Shown: positions 33,833 through 41,728 of the stretch, in pieces
Layout of the letters: every line of letters begins with the position of its first letter
How positions within the stretch are numbered: the stretch's first letter is position 1
NCBI RefSeq assembly: GCF_009932475.1
Contig: NZ_BJOV01000003.1
Location: 930,001-994,000, forward strand
Direction: 5' to 3'
Source: Gordonia spumicola
GTDB taxonomy: Bacteria > Actinomycetota > Actinomycetes > Mycobacteriales > Mycobacteriaceae
DNA length: 64,000 nt
Position numbers and translations under genes: made by a program
The notes under the pieces: generated by a model
The model's input: the letters and a program-made list of their open reading frames with translations, nothing else
The model's database searches: none
Told to the model about the DNA's origin: nothing

Positions 33833-34357
33833 TCAGCGCGCCACTGCCTTGATCGGAGTGCCCGCCGCTTCGGCGTACTTGAACGCATCGTGGACCTCGA
33901 TGGTCGGAGCCGAGTCGCCGATGCGGGAGACTCCCGGCAGATTCTCGAAATCGGGTCCGAGGTTCTTCGCCATCAGGCCCGCGAAGTTCGGGTCCTGATA
34001 CATGCGCTCGCCCGAGATCTTCTTCGTCTCCGGGTCGAAGCTCATGACCACCAGGTACAGGCCGTTGATGCGCTCGCCGTCGTCGTCGGTGAAGGTCATG
34101 TGCGCTTCACGGATCAATGTGTTGGGTGCGACGGCGTGCACGCGCTTCTCCGCGGCGACGCCGCCCGCATCGTTGAGGATGCGCTTGTACACCTCGCGGA
34201 TCGCGTCACGGCCGTCCACCTGGAGGCCGAAGAATACAAGTTCGTAGTGCGGGTTCTCGACGAGCGTCGCCATCGTCGCCTCGACGTCCTGTTCGAGTTC
34301 TGCGATCTCGTGCGCGAGAAGGATTTCTTCCATCTCTTTCTTCGTGAGGTCTGCCAT
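33833..34357 (-). CDS. SnoaL/NTF2-like protein
   Basis: 174 residues. Begins MADLTKKEMEEILLAHEIAE, then DVEATMATLVENPHYELVFFG and a segment ending GERMYQDPNFAGLM (given separately), typical of the SnoaL-like polyketide cyclase/isomerase fold, a cone-shaped pocket that binds small hydrophobic molecules. Some members are isomerases or hydratases; many have no known reaction. Start is the ATG at 34357 with AGGTGA upstream; the frame is open 25 codons further without homology. It resembles the frameshifted gene at 34860-35365. Confidence 0.75.
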   Translation of the reverse strand: MADLTKKEMEEILLAHEIAELEQDVEATMATLVENPHYELVFFGLQVDGRDAIREVYKRILNDAGGVAAEKRVHAVAPNTLIREAHMTFTDDDGERINGLYLVVMSFDPETKKISGERMYQDPNFAGLMAKNLGPDFENLPGVSRIGDSAPTIEVHDAFKYAEAAGTPIKAVAR

Positions 34358-34403
34358 GGGAATCACCTGAGCCTTCGAGGGAGTTTCGTGAACTGGGTCA
34401 CTC

Positions 34404-34435
34404 TGCGTGAGTGAGATCAGCGTCTCACTCACGCA
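34404..34435. repeat. Strong inverted repeat between the NIPSNAP and SnoaL-like genes
   Basis: TGCGTGAGTGAGA (34404-34416) and TCTCACTCACGCA (34423-34435): perfect 13-bp arms with a 6-base loop. It lies 47-78 bp upstream of the SnoaL start and 62 bp after the NIPSNAP stop. It may be a transcription attenuator or processing hairpin, or an operator. It has no T-tract and no likeness to the TAGATCGATCTA sites. Confidence 0.55.
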
Positions 34436-34496
34436 AAGCGGGGAGGATCCGCCAATCGCGGCGGGATTCGGCCGGGCTGTCAGCCGAGCGCGCGAT

Positions 34497-34838
34497 TCAG
34501 CGGATGGGAGAGAACGACGTCGGGTCGAGGAAGACTGCGGTCGCGCCGGCGGTGACCCGCTCGCCCGTCGACTGGACCTCGGCCCACTCGGGGTCGGCCC
34601 AGAACGCCTCCCACGACGCGGCCGCGGCTTCGCGGCTGTCGTGGCCGACGATGTACGTGAGATTGTCGGTCGGTGCGCCGGTGTCGTCCGACTCCACCCA
34701 GTAGCCGATGCTGGTCATGCCGTGCTTCTCGAAGAGTGCGACCGCGTGATCGTTGAACCGTTCCACAAGCGCCTCCACCTTGCCGGGGAAGGCCGTGTAG
34801 GTGCGGAGTTCGTAGACGCGGGGGCTGTCCGTGCTCAT
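34497..34838 (-). CDS. NIPSNAP family protein
   Basis: 113 residues. PRVYELRTYTAFPGKVEALVERF is the characteristic NIPSNAP start (pieces: VYELRTYTAFPGK, VEALVERFNDH), and the C-terminal SWEAFWADPEWAEV matches. These are small ferredoxin-fold dimeric proteins (ABM-like). In bacteria they often sit in catabolic operons without a proven reaction. Located between two SnoaL-like genes, all leftward, so probably one transcript behind the operator at 35471. Confidence 0.85.
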   Translation of the reverse strand: MSTDSPRVYELRTYTAFPGKVEALVERFNDHAVALFEKHGMTSIGYWVESDDTGAPTDNLTYIVGHDSREAAAASWEAFWADPEWAEVQSTGERVTAGATAVFLDPTSFSPIR

Positions 34839-34859
34839 GACGAGATCCGTCCTTCCGTG

Positions 34860-35365
34860 TCAGTGGTTGGCGTTGGCCGCGTGCTCGGCGGCCCGGTCCA
34901 GACGAGGCACAGGCGGCGGCACCACATCCGCAAGACGACTCACACCCGGAATGTCACCGAAATCGGCGCCCAGGATCTCCGTCATCGACGCACAGAAACT
35001 CGTGTCCATGTACATCCGCTCCCCCTTGATCTTGTCGCCCTCGAACGCCATCACCGCGAAGTACTGACCGGTCACCCGACCATCCGGAGTGTCGAAGTAG
35101 ACGTACGCCTCCCGGCACAGCTCGTTCTCCGACACCGCGTGCACCCGACGATCGGCCCACGTGTTGACCCGCTCACTACCCGGCAACATGCGCTTGTACG
35201 TCTCCAGAACGGCGTCGTGGCCTTCGATGCGCCACCCATCGTCGGCAGCTCGTACACGGGATTCTCGACGAGAGTCGCCATCGTCGCGTCGAGATCCATA
35301 TCGAACTCGGCCTTCTCATGAAGAGCGAGCAACTCTTCCATCTGCTGCTGGGTGAACTGTGCCAT
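34860..35365 (-). pseudogene. SnoaL/NTF2-like protein, broken by a -1 frameshift
   Basis: From the ATG at 35365 (after GGCAGGAGCC) the frame reads MAQFTQQQMEELLALHEKAE and on to NPVYELPTMG. Homology then continues in another frame, from WRIEGHDAVLETYKRMLPG to the stop at 34860. The break is at about 35232-35237, in a GGGTGG context; the span of 506 bp (3n+2) means one base is missing. The restored protein would be about 168 residues, like the SnoaL gene at 33833. Either a sequencing deletion or a true null mutation. It follows two TAGATCGATCTA-type operators. Confidence 0.72.
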
Positions 35366-35470
35366 CGTCTGGCTCCTGCCTGAAGGAGGGAAGCGCGGCC
35401 CGTCTCGGGTCCGCGAATGAGTCGAGGCGGGCGGATGTCGCACCAGAGCGCCTCTCGCAGATTCACTAGA

Positions 35471-35482
35471 TAGATCGATCTA
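35471..35482. promoter_or_regulatory. TAGATCGATCTA operator, site 2
   Basis: Perfect palindrome in the divergent region between the SnoaL-NIPSNAP unit and the enoyl-CoA hydratase gene. The flanking TCACTAGA (35463-35470) is also present beside the site at 49652. Confidence 0.75.
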
Positions 35483-35541
35483 CTGCCGAAGACAGTAACG
35501 TGCGTCACTCGCGACGTCAATGGATTCGGAGAAATTATAAA

Positions 35542-35553
35542 TAGAACGATCTA
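35542..35553. promoter_or_regulatory. TAGATCGATCTA operator, site 3 (one mismatch)
   Basis: TAGAACGATCTA, 34 bp before the hydratase ATG at 35588 and overlapping the expected -35 region. A TACGGT box at 35575-35580 is seven bases before that ATG, suggesting a leaderless transcript blocked by the bound repressor. Confidence 0.65.
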
Positions 35554-35587
35554 GCGCCCTCGTGCGATGGGCGCTACGGTAACGGTC

Positions 35588-36373
35588 ATGCTTCTCACCG
35601 AGACCGCAGACCGCGTCCGCACGATCACACTGAACCGCCCGGAGTCGCGCAACGCGCTGACACCTCGGCTCGTCGCCGAGATCCAGGCCGCGTTCGCCGC
35701 CGCCGACGACGACCCCGACGTCGCCGTCATCGTCCTGACCGGCAGCGATCCCGCGTTCTGCGCCGGCGTTGACCTCCGAGTGATCGGAGCCGAAGGAGGC
35801 TGGGACAACATGGGGTCACCGCCCGGGTCCGCAGCGGGCGACGCCCCGATCGGTCACCCGTGGACGCCGATCTCCAAGCCCGTCATCGGCGCGATCAACG
35901 GCCCGGCCGTCACCGGCGGACTCGAGCTCGCCCTCGCCTGCGACATTCTCATCGCATCCGACCGCGCGCGCTTCGCCGACACCCACGCCCGCGTCGGAAT
36001 GATGCCGCTGTGGGGGCTCACCGCACGCCTCCCCGAGGCCGTCGGATTCGGCTTCGCACGGCGAATGAGCCTCACCGGCAACTTCGTCGACGCCCCGACC
36101 GCCCTGGCCCACGGCCTCGTGACCGACGTGGTGCCGCACGACGAACTGCTCCCCGCGGCGCACGCCCTCGCATCCGACATCGCATCGAACAACGCGGCGG
36201 CCGTCGAGTCGATCCTGGGGTCGTACCGACGAGTGCAGGACGTCGCACTGGCACCGCAGGTGTCGATCGAGACGGAGACCGCCACGACATGGCTCGCCGG
36301 CGACGCCGGGACGCGGATCGCGGCGGACGCGGACGCCGTCATCGAGCGAGGGCGATCACAGTCTCGCCGATAG
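35588..36373 (+). CDS. Enoyl-CoA hydratase/isomerase family protein
   Basis: 261 residues. Crotonase-fold features: VRTITLNRPESRNALTPRL, the oxyanion-hole segments AFCAGVDL and NGPAVTGGLELALACD, and DTHARVGMMPLWGLTARLP with the usual acidic active-site region altered (MMPLWG in place of PExG). It hydrates or isomerises enoyl-CoA esters. I chose the ATG at 35588; an ATG at 35567 in frame is possible but lies between the operator and the -10-like box. It is 26 bp upstream of the TetR gene, and both are behind TAGATCGATCTA-type sites. Confidence 0.87.
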   Translation: MLLTETADRVRTITLNRPESRNALTPRLVAEIQAAFAAADDDPDVAVIVLTGSDPAFCAGVDLRVIGAEGGWDNMGSPPGSAAGDAPIGHPWTPISKPVIGAINGPAVTGGLELALACDILIASDRARFADTHARVGMMPLWGLTARLPEAVGFGFARRMSLTGNFVDAPTALAHGLVTDVVPHDELLPAAHALASDIASNNAAAVESILGSYRRVQDVALAPQVSIETETATTWLAGDAGTRIAADADAVIERGRSQSRR

Positions 36374-36374
36374 A

Positions 36375-36393
36375 CAGATCGATCTAGTAAACT
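36375..36393 (+). promoter_or_regulatory. TAGATCGATCTA operator, site 4, with leaderless promoter of the TetR gene
   Basis: CAGATCGATCTA (36375-36386) is directly followed by TAAACT (36388-36393), a good -10 box six bases before the ATG at 36400. The operator therefore covers the promoter of the regulator gene, as expected for autorepression. Confidence 0.7.
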
Positions 36394-36399
36394 GTGGGG

Positions 36400-36987
36400 A
36401 TGACTTCGAGCACCCGCACATCCGACACCCGCACCCGGCTCGTCGAGTCGGCCGCATCGCTGTTCAGCAAGCAAGGCTACGGCGGCACCGGCATCAAGAC
36501 GGTGCTCGCCGACGCGGAAGCTCCGTACGGCTCGTTGTACCACTTCTTCCCCGGCGGCAAGGAGGACCTGGGCGTCGCCGCCCTGCGGTTCGGCGGCGAA
36601 CGCTACCGCAAGCAGATCGAGGCCTTCCATCCCGCGGGAGCTGATCCCGTCGAGGCGACGGAGCGCTCGTTCCAGCACGCGGCCGATCTGCTCGCCGCCA
36701 CCGACTACGAGGACGCCTGCCCCATCGCGACGATGGCGCTCGAAGCGGCCAACACCCACGAGTCACTGCGGGTCGCGGCGGCGGAGGCGTTCGAGTCCTG
36801 GCTCGACGTCCTCGCCGCGCGCTTCGCCGAGGCCGGCATGACCCCCGCCCGCGCCCGCGAAGTGGCCGTCGAGTGCTTCTGCCTCATGGAGGGCGCGGTC
36901 ATGCTCGCCCGCACCACTCGATCCCCCGAACCGCTCCACGTCTCCGGCCGCGCCGCCGCCTCCCTCGTCACGGCCGCCCTCGCCTGA
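36400..36987 (+). CDS. TetR/AcrR family regulator, YxaF/LmrA-like
   Basis: 195 residues from the ATG at 36400 (a GTG two codons earlier is possible). The DNA-binding domain reads RLVESAASLFSKQGYGGTGI, then KTVLADAEAPYGSLYHFFPGGKEDL. The FPGGKEDL ending and the C-terminal domain place it with the YxaF/LmrA-type TetR proteins, whose known sites have the form TAGA-N4-TCTA (from memory of Bacillus LmrA/QdoR). The same pattern lies in front of this gene and five other places here, so I predict it represses the whole set and is released by a pathway intermediate. Confidence 0.85.
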   Translation: MTSSTRTSDTRTRLVESAASLFSKQGYGGTGIKTVLADAEAPYGSLYHFFPGGKEDLGVAALRFGGERYRKQIEAFHPAGADPVEATERSFQHAADLLAATDYEDACPIATMALEAANTHESLRVAAAEAFESWLDVLAARFAEAGMTPARAREVAVECFCLMEGAVMLARTTRSPEPLHVSGRAAASLVTAALA

Positions 36988-37004
36988 CCGACCCAGCGTC
37001 GGCC

Positions 37005-37114
37005 CTCGACTGCGCTCGGGAAGCCGGCAGGCACGCAACACTCCAGCCGCCCGTCGAGCGCAGTCGAGACGCACCGAGCGGAGCCGAGACGCCGGGGCGC
37101 TCGACTCCGCTCGG
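37005..37114. repeat. Two inverted repeats between convergent genes
   Basis: CTCGACTGCGCTCG (37005-37018) pairs perfectly with CGAGCGCAGTCGAG (37055-37068). CCGAGCGGAGCCGAG (37074-37088) pairs with CTCGACTCCGCTCGG (37100-37114) with one mismatch. The two hairpins share sequence with each other and with the tandem repeats at 40531-40712. They likely act as terminators for the TetR gene and the reductase gene. Confidence 0.65.
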
Positions 37115-37121
37115 TGGGAAA

Positions 37122-38123
37122 CTACAGCTTGACCAGGGTGCGGCCGCGGACGGTACCGGCGAGAATGCTTCCCGCGGTGCCCTGAATGTCGTCGAGAGCC
37201 ACCTCGTTGGCGATCGAACCGGTGAGATTGCGGGGCTTCAGGTCGGTGCCGAGGCGCTTCCACACCGCGGCACGCACGTCCGGCGGGCACATCACCGAGT
37301 CGATGCCGAGCAGGTTGACGCCGCGGAGGATGAACGGCAGCACCGTCGTGTTGACGACGGGACCTCCGGTGAGGCCGCAGTTCGCGACCGAACCGCCGTA
37401 GCGAGTGTTCCGCAGCAGGTAGGCGAGAGTGTCGCCGCCGACCGGGTCGACGGCGGCCGCCCACCGCTCCCCCTCCAGCGGCGGAGCCTCGGTGGCCGAG
37501 ACCTCCTCGCGGCTCAAGATCTCGGTGGCGCCGAGTTCGCGCAGGTAGTCGTGCTCCGACTCCTTTCCGGTGCTGGCGGAGACCTCGTAGCCTAGGCCCG
37601 CGAGCATGTCGACGGCGACGCTGCTGACGCCGCCGGTCGCACCGGTCACCAGCACGCGGCCCTGGCCGGGGCGCAGGCCGTTGTCCTCGAGACGCTGGAT
37701 CGCCAGGCCCGCGGTGAACCCCGCTGTGCCGAGGAGCATCGCCTGCTTGGGGCTGAGCCCGGCGGGAAGCGGCTCGAGCCAGTCGGCGGGCACGCGGGTG
37801 TACTCGGCGTAGCCGCCGAAACGGGCGGTGCCGAGTTCACGGCCGATCGCGACCACCTCCTGCCCGACCTTGAACCGCGGATCGTTCGACTCCACGACGG
37901 TTCCGCAGACGTCGATACCGGGGATCATCGGGTACGTGGCGACCACCGGGCTCTCCGGCAGCATCGCGAGACCGTCCTTGTAGTTGATGCTCGAGTACCG
38001 CGTGCGGACGGTGACGTCGCCCGCGGGCAGATCGTCGAACGTCAGCTCTCGGACTCCCGCGGCGAACTCGCCGTCGCTCTTGCTGAGCACGAACGCCCGG
38101 AACGGTGTGGCAATAGCAGTCAT
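37122..38123 (-). CDS. MDR family oxidoreductase, YhdH/AcuI-like acryloyl-CoA reductase type
   Basis: 333 residues. FRAFVLSKSDGEFAAGVREL, YSSINYKDGLAM, PGIDVCGTVVES and GTAGFTAGLAIQRLE, then VTGATGGVSSVAVDMLA (NADPH site), match the YhdH/AcuI group of zinc-free medium-chain reductases. Those reduce acryloyl-CoA or related enones with NADPH. RBS AAGGAGAG precedes the ATG at 38123. It ends the leftward series after the acyl-CoA dehydrogenases (41-bp gap). An enoyl- or acryloyl-type CoA intermediate would fit. Confidence 0.87.
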   Translation of the reverse strand: MTAIATPFRAFVLSKSDGEFAAGVRELTFDDLPAGDVTVRTRYSSINYKDGLAMLPESPVVATYPMIPGIDVCGTVVESNDPRFKVGQEVVAIGRELGTARFGGYAEYTRVPADWLEPLPAGLSPKQAMLLGTAGFTAGLAIQRLEDNGLRPGQGRVLVTGATGGVSSVAVDMLAGLGYEVSASTGKESEHDYLRELGATEILSREEVSATEAPPLEGERWAAAVDPVGGDTLAYLLRNTRYGGSVANCGLTGGPVVNTTVLPFILRGVNLLGIDSVMCPPDVRAAVWKRLGTDLKPRNLTGSIANEVALDDIQGTAGSILAGTVRGRTLVKL

Positions 38124-38164
38124 GTCTTCTCTCCTTGTCGGGATGGGTTCGGCGAACCGCGGGA

Positions 38165-39283
38165 TCAGCCCGCGGCGACGTCGATCGGGGTGGGTTCGGC
38201 GGTGTCGAGAACGAGCGCCGCGAGGCGGTCCCGGTGCTCGTCGGCCGACCCGAGCAGTGCCGCGTCGGTGACGGCCCGCTTCAGATAGAGGTGTGCGCTG
38301 TGCTCCCACGTGAAGCCGATGCCGCCGTGCGACTGCACCGCGCCGCGCGCGACCGACGTGTACGCGTCCGAGCACACGGCCTGCGCGATCGATGCGGCGA
38401 CGTCGGGATCATCGGTGCCGTCCTGCAGTGCCCACGCACCGTGATAGGCCGCCGACCTGGCCTGTTCGACGTCGATCAGCATGTCGGCCAGGCGATGCTT
38501 CACGGCCTGGAACGAGCCGATCGGCCTGCCGAACTGCAGTCGGCTGCCCGCGTAGTCGACGCACAGGTCGAGCAGGTGCTGGGCGCCGCCGACCTGTTCG
38601 GCGGCCAACAACACCGAGCCGACCCGCGAGACGTGGTCGCGGATCGGTCCGGCGACGTCGGCGATGAGGCGGGCAGGAGCGCCGTCGAGGACGACGCGAG
38701 CCTGCGGTCGGGTCTGGTCAAGGGTCGCGAGCCTGGTCCGAGCGACGCCCGGACCCTCCGTGTCGACGACGAACAGCGCGTCGCCGTCGGGTCCGCCCGC
38801 GACGACGAGCACGTGGTCGACGTCGGCGGCGTCGACCACCGGACCGAGGTCGCCCGACAGCAGCCAGTCGCCGCCGCTGCGCGACGCGGTGGCCGGTCCG
38901 TCGACGAAGGTCGCGGTCCGCGAGCCCTCGACCAGCGCGCCGAGCAGTTCGTCGCGCACCGATGACTCGGGTGAGGCGACAAGCGCCGGGATCGCCGACA
39001 TCACGGTCCCGACGACGGGCCCGCAGTACACGGCGGCGCCCAGTTCCTCGACGAGGATCGCCGCGTCGACGATGCCGCCGCCCGATCCGCCGACCTCTTC
39101 GGGGACGCCGAGTCCGAGGACGCCGAGTTCGGAGCCGAGGCGGGCCCAGGCCGCGGGGTCGAACGCGGGCGTCGACTCCATCAGGCGGCGGACCGTCGTC
39201 TCGTCGGAGTTCGTCTCACAGAACCTGCGGACCGCCGACCGCAGTTCGTTCTGCTCGTCGGTGAACGCGAATTCGTCAGCCAC
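38165..39283 (-). CDS. Acyl-CoA dehydrogenase family protein, subunit 2
   Basis: 372 residues from a GTG at 39283 (RBS GAGAGG), overlapping the previous dehydrogenase by 8 bp. The N-terminal helical domain (FAFTDEQNELRSAVRRFCE), LGVPEEVGGSGGG and a C-terminal domain with LQFGRPIGSFQAVKHRLADM and QSHGGIGFTWEHSAHLYLKR are standard. The middle domain is reduced and lacks the usual SGxGSD flavin-binding motif. This matches the partner subunit of the two-gene alpha2beta2 acyl-CoA dehydrogenases of sterol degraders (such as FadE28-FadE29), so it probably works with the gene just upstream. Confidence 0.88.
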   Translation of the reverse strand: MADEFAFTDEQNELRSAVRRFCETNSDETTVRRLMESTPAFDPAAWARLGSELGVLGLGVPEEVGGSGGGIVDAAILVEELGAAVYCGPVVGTVMSAIPALVASPESSVRDELLGALVEGSRTATFVDGPATASRSGGDWLLSGDLGPVVDAADVDHVLVVAGGPDGDALFVVDTEGPGVARTRLATLDQTRPQARVVLDGAPARLIADVAGPIRDHVSRVGSVLLAAEQVGGAQHLLDLCVDYAGSRLQFGRPIGSFQAVKHRLADMLIDVEQARSAAYHGAWALQDGTDDPDVAASIAQAVCSDAYTSVARGAVQSHGGIGFTWEHSAHLYLKRAVTDAALLGSADEHRDRLAALVLDTAEPTPIDVAAG

Positions 39284-40457
39284 GGGGCACCTCTCTCCAG
39301 GGACGGCCTGCATCGGCGCGCAGATCGCCCGGCAGGCCGAGGATCCGTTCGCCGAGGATGTTGCGCAGCACCTCCGAGGTGCCGCCTTCGATCGTGTTGG
39401 CGCGCGACCGCAGGAACCGCTGCTGGACGTCGCCGCCCCGATTCGCGTCCTCCGCACGCACCTCGGTCATCGCATAGCTGCCGTACAACGCGGCTTCCGG
39501 GCCGAGCAGGTCCATGCAGAACTCGTAGACGCGCTGATTGAGTTCGGCTCCGACGAGCTTGTCGATGGACCCCTCGGGGCCCGGACCGCGGACCGTCGCC
39601 GTGACACGGCCGCGTTCGGACGTGAGACGCCCGGCCTCGGCGCGCAGCCACAGCTTCGTGAGCCGGTCCCGCAGCACCGGAGTGTGCCGGTCGGGGCGCT
39701 GCGTCCACAGCGCGACGGCGTCGGCGATCGTGCCCTCCCCTCGCCGCAGTCCACTCGCGCCGATGCTCGACCGCTCGTTCATCAACGTCGTCATCGCGAC
39801 CCGCCAGCCGTCGCCGACCGCGCCGAGGCGGTGACTGTCCGGAATCCGGACGTCGGTCAGGTACACCTCGTTGAACTCGGCCTGCCCGGTCATCTGCCGC
39901 AGCGGTCGAACCTCGACACCGGGAGCGGTCATGTCGACCACGAAGTAGGTGAGACCCTTGTGTTTGGGCACGTCGGGGTCGGTGCGCGCGATCAACAGCG
40001 CCCACGACGCGATGTGCGCCAGCGTGGTCCACACCTTCTGCCCGTTGACCACCCAGTCGTCGCCGTCGCGGACGGCCGATGTAGCGAGACCCGCCAGGTC
40101 CGAACCCGCACCGGGCTCGGAGAACAGCTGGCACCAGATCTCGTCGGCCGACGCCAGCGGTCGAAGCCAGTGCTGCGCGAGCTCGGGAGTCTGCGCGTGC
40201 TCGACGATCGTCGGCGCGGCCATCCCGTGTCCGATCGGGTTCAACAGACTCAGGCTCGGCACGCCGGCCTGCTCGGCGATCTCGTCGGCGACGCCCTGCA
40301 GGCCGCGCGACAGGCCGAGCCCGCCGCGTCCCTCCGGGAAATGGACCCACGCCAGCCCGGCGTCGTACCAGGCGCGCAGCACGTCGCCGGTCGGCGTCGT
40401 CGCCGGCGGATGCTCGGCGATCACATCGCGGGCCGCATCGGCCACACGGTTACGCAT
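39276..40457 (-). CDS. Acyl-CoA dehydrogenase family protein, subunit 1
   Basis: 393 residues. FSEPGAGSDLAGL is the flavin-contact motif, VNGQKVWTTLAHIASWALLI follows, and the C-terminus has the IEGGTSEVLRNILGERILGL segment typical of the actinobacterial heteromeric class. It introduces a double bond alpha-beta to a CoA thioester, passing electrons to ETF. The ATG at 40457 is preceded by a purine-rich stretch with tandem CAAGAGAC copies (minus strand, 40475-40490). The adjacent gene overlaps by 8 bp, consistent with a heteromer. Confidence 0.9.
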   Translation of the reverse strand: MRNRVADAARDVIAEHPPATTPTGDVLRAWYDAGLAWVHFPEGRGGLGLSRGLQGVADEIAEQAGVPSLSLLNPIGHGMAAPTIVEHAQTPELAQHWLRPLASADEIWCQLFSEPGAGSDLAGLATSAVRDGDDWVVNGQKVWTTLAHIASWALLIARTDPDVPKHKGLTYFVVDMTAPGVEVRPLRQMTGQAEFNEVYLTDVRIPDSHRLGAVGDGWRVAMTTLMNERSSIGASGLRRGEGTIADAVALWTQRPDRHTPVLRDRLTKLWLRAEAGRLTSERGRVTATVRGPGPEGSIDKLVGAELNQRVYEFCMDLLGPEAALYGSYAMTEVRAEDANRGGDVQQRFLRSRANTIEGGTSEVLRNILGERILGLPGDLRADAGRPWREVPRG

Positions 40458-40530
40458 AGTTCTCTTCTCTCTTCGTCTCTTGGTCTCTTGGGTTGGGTGC
40501 CTGGGTTCGGCGTGGTTTCGACTCGATGCC

Positions 40531-40712
40531 TCGGCTAGCGCCTCGGAATCGGCTCAACCACCGAGCGAAAAGCTCTCGACTTCGCCTCCGTTCGACCACC
40601 GGGCGAAAGACGCTCGGCTTCGACTCCGCACAACCACCGGGGTGGACGCTCGGCTTCGACCCCGCTCAACCACCGGGGGTGGGGGCTCGGCTTCGACTCC
40701 GCTCGACCGCCA
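40531..40712. repeat. Tandem imperfect repeats of about 36-40 bp in an intergenic gap
   Basis: The gap 40458-40726 holds no gene. Units begin GCTCGGCTTCGAC at 40612, 40648 and 40685, with a diverged unit from 40572 and a more distant one from 40531. Each has a following TCAACCACCGG-like end. The units resemble palindromic GGTTTCGA/TCAACCACC elements I associate with Gordonia-type genomes. The gap splits the acyl-CoA dehydrogenase pair from the long upstream operon, so the repeats may act as terminator, spacer or RNA-stability element. Confidence 0.7.
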
Positions 40713-40726
40713 CGCGGCAGGCCGGA

Positions 40727-41728
40727 TCAGGCGGCGAGGGGACTGCCGACGGTGACGACGACGGCGACGGTGCGGCCGGGGTCGGAGGCGATGAGCGCCC
40801 CGGAACGACCTCCGGTCGCTTCGAGCGAGCCGACCATGCTGACCAGGGACCGCAGCGGACCCGACCGGGCGAGGCGGCCGAAGCCGAGCTCGCCGCCGCG
40901 CGGATTCACCAGGTACCGGCTGATGCCGGTCGACTTGATCCACGCGACCGGGGTGATCGGATCGTCCTCGGGCAGTTCCAACTGATCGAGGTGCGCCGCG
41001 TCCACCCCGCACGGAGCGAGCATCGCGTCGAACGACGACGCGTCGAGCGGTTCGACGACGCCCGACCGCGACACCACGTCGAGTCCGGCCCGCCACCGCA
41101 GTCCCAAGTCGAGCGCGCGCGCCCGGCTGGTGACGATGACGGCGCTCGATCCGCGGGCCGGGCCCGGGCACTGCGACCGCCGGGCGCCGAACGTGTCGGC
41201 GAGATAGCCGGGCGCCGTCGTGACGATCTCCCGAGCGAAGTCCCCCGCGAGCGAGCATTCGATCGACCGCGCGAACGATGACCGGATCCACTGCAGCACC
41301 TCGTCGGCGCCGACCTCCCAACGATTCGCGACGGTCACCGCGGTGCGCCGGAACCAGTTGTCGTCGGCGTCTGCGGCGAACGCTCCCGAGCCGAAGTCGC
41401 TGGCCGCGACCACCGCGATCAGGTCCGGACGTTCACCGACCGCGGCGACCGCCCGTTCCAGCGCGGTGGCTCCGGTGGCGCTGACCGTGGTCCGCACGTT
41501 CAGCGGCGGCTCCTCGAACGTCCAGCCGTCGGGTGTGCTCGCGTCGGACGGCAGATACCGAGGGTCGGCCAGGAACAATTCCCCGACGGCGTCCACGTCG
41601 ATCCCGGAGCGGTCGAGCAGCGCCCGGACGACGCCGTCGAGGATCTGCGACGGCGTCTCCGGGACTCCGGGGCCGTCGGGGACCACGGCCGATCGTCCCG
41701 CGTCCACCAGGACGACGTCGGCGGTCAC
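40727..41728 (-). CDS. Degenerate thiolase-fold protein
   Basis: 333 residues, about 60 shorter than a true thiolase. The architecture is recognisable: GVVRALLDRSGIDVDAVGEL near the start and STGISRYLVNPRGGELGFGR at the end. But the nucleophilic-cysteine region reads VSATGATALERAVAAVG with no cysteine, and the GHPxGATG histidine motif has become GFGRLARSG. It is therefore unlikely to do thiolysis alone. Related actinobacterial thiolase-like proteins pair with DUF35/OB-fold or act as aldolase or scaffold subunits in sterol side-chain breakdown; none is adjacent here. GTG start overlaps the hydratase stop by 4 bp. Confidence 0.7.
   Translation of the reverse strand: MTADVVLVDAGRSAVVPDGPGVPETPSQILDGVVRALLDRSGIDVDAVGELFLADPRYLPSDASTPDGWTFEEPPLNVRTTVSATGATALERAVAAVGERPDLIAVVAASDFGSGAFAADADDNWFRRTAVTVANRWEVGADEVLQWIRSSFARSIECSLAGDFAREIVTTAPGYLADTFGARRSQCPGPARGSSAVIVTSRARALDLGLRWRAGLDVVSRSGVVEPLDASSFDAMLAPCGVDAAHLDQLELPEDDPITPVAWIKSTGISRYLVNPRGGELGFGRLARSGPLRSLVSMVGSLEATGGRSGALIASDPGRTVAVVVTVGSPLAA

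Noticed and set aside
40531..40712. Tandem repeats as a CRISPR array
   Set aside because: Units are imperfect, have no unique spacers of constant length, and no cas genes are near.
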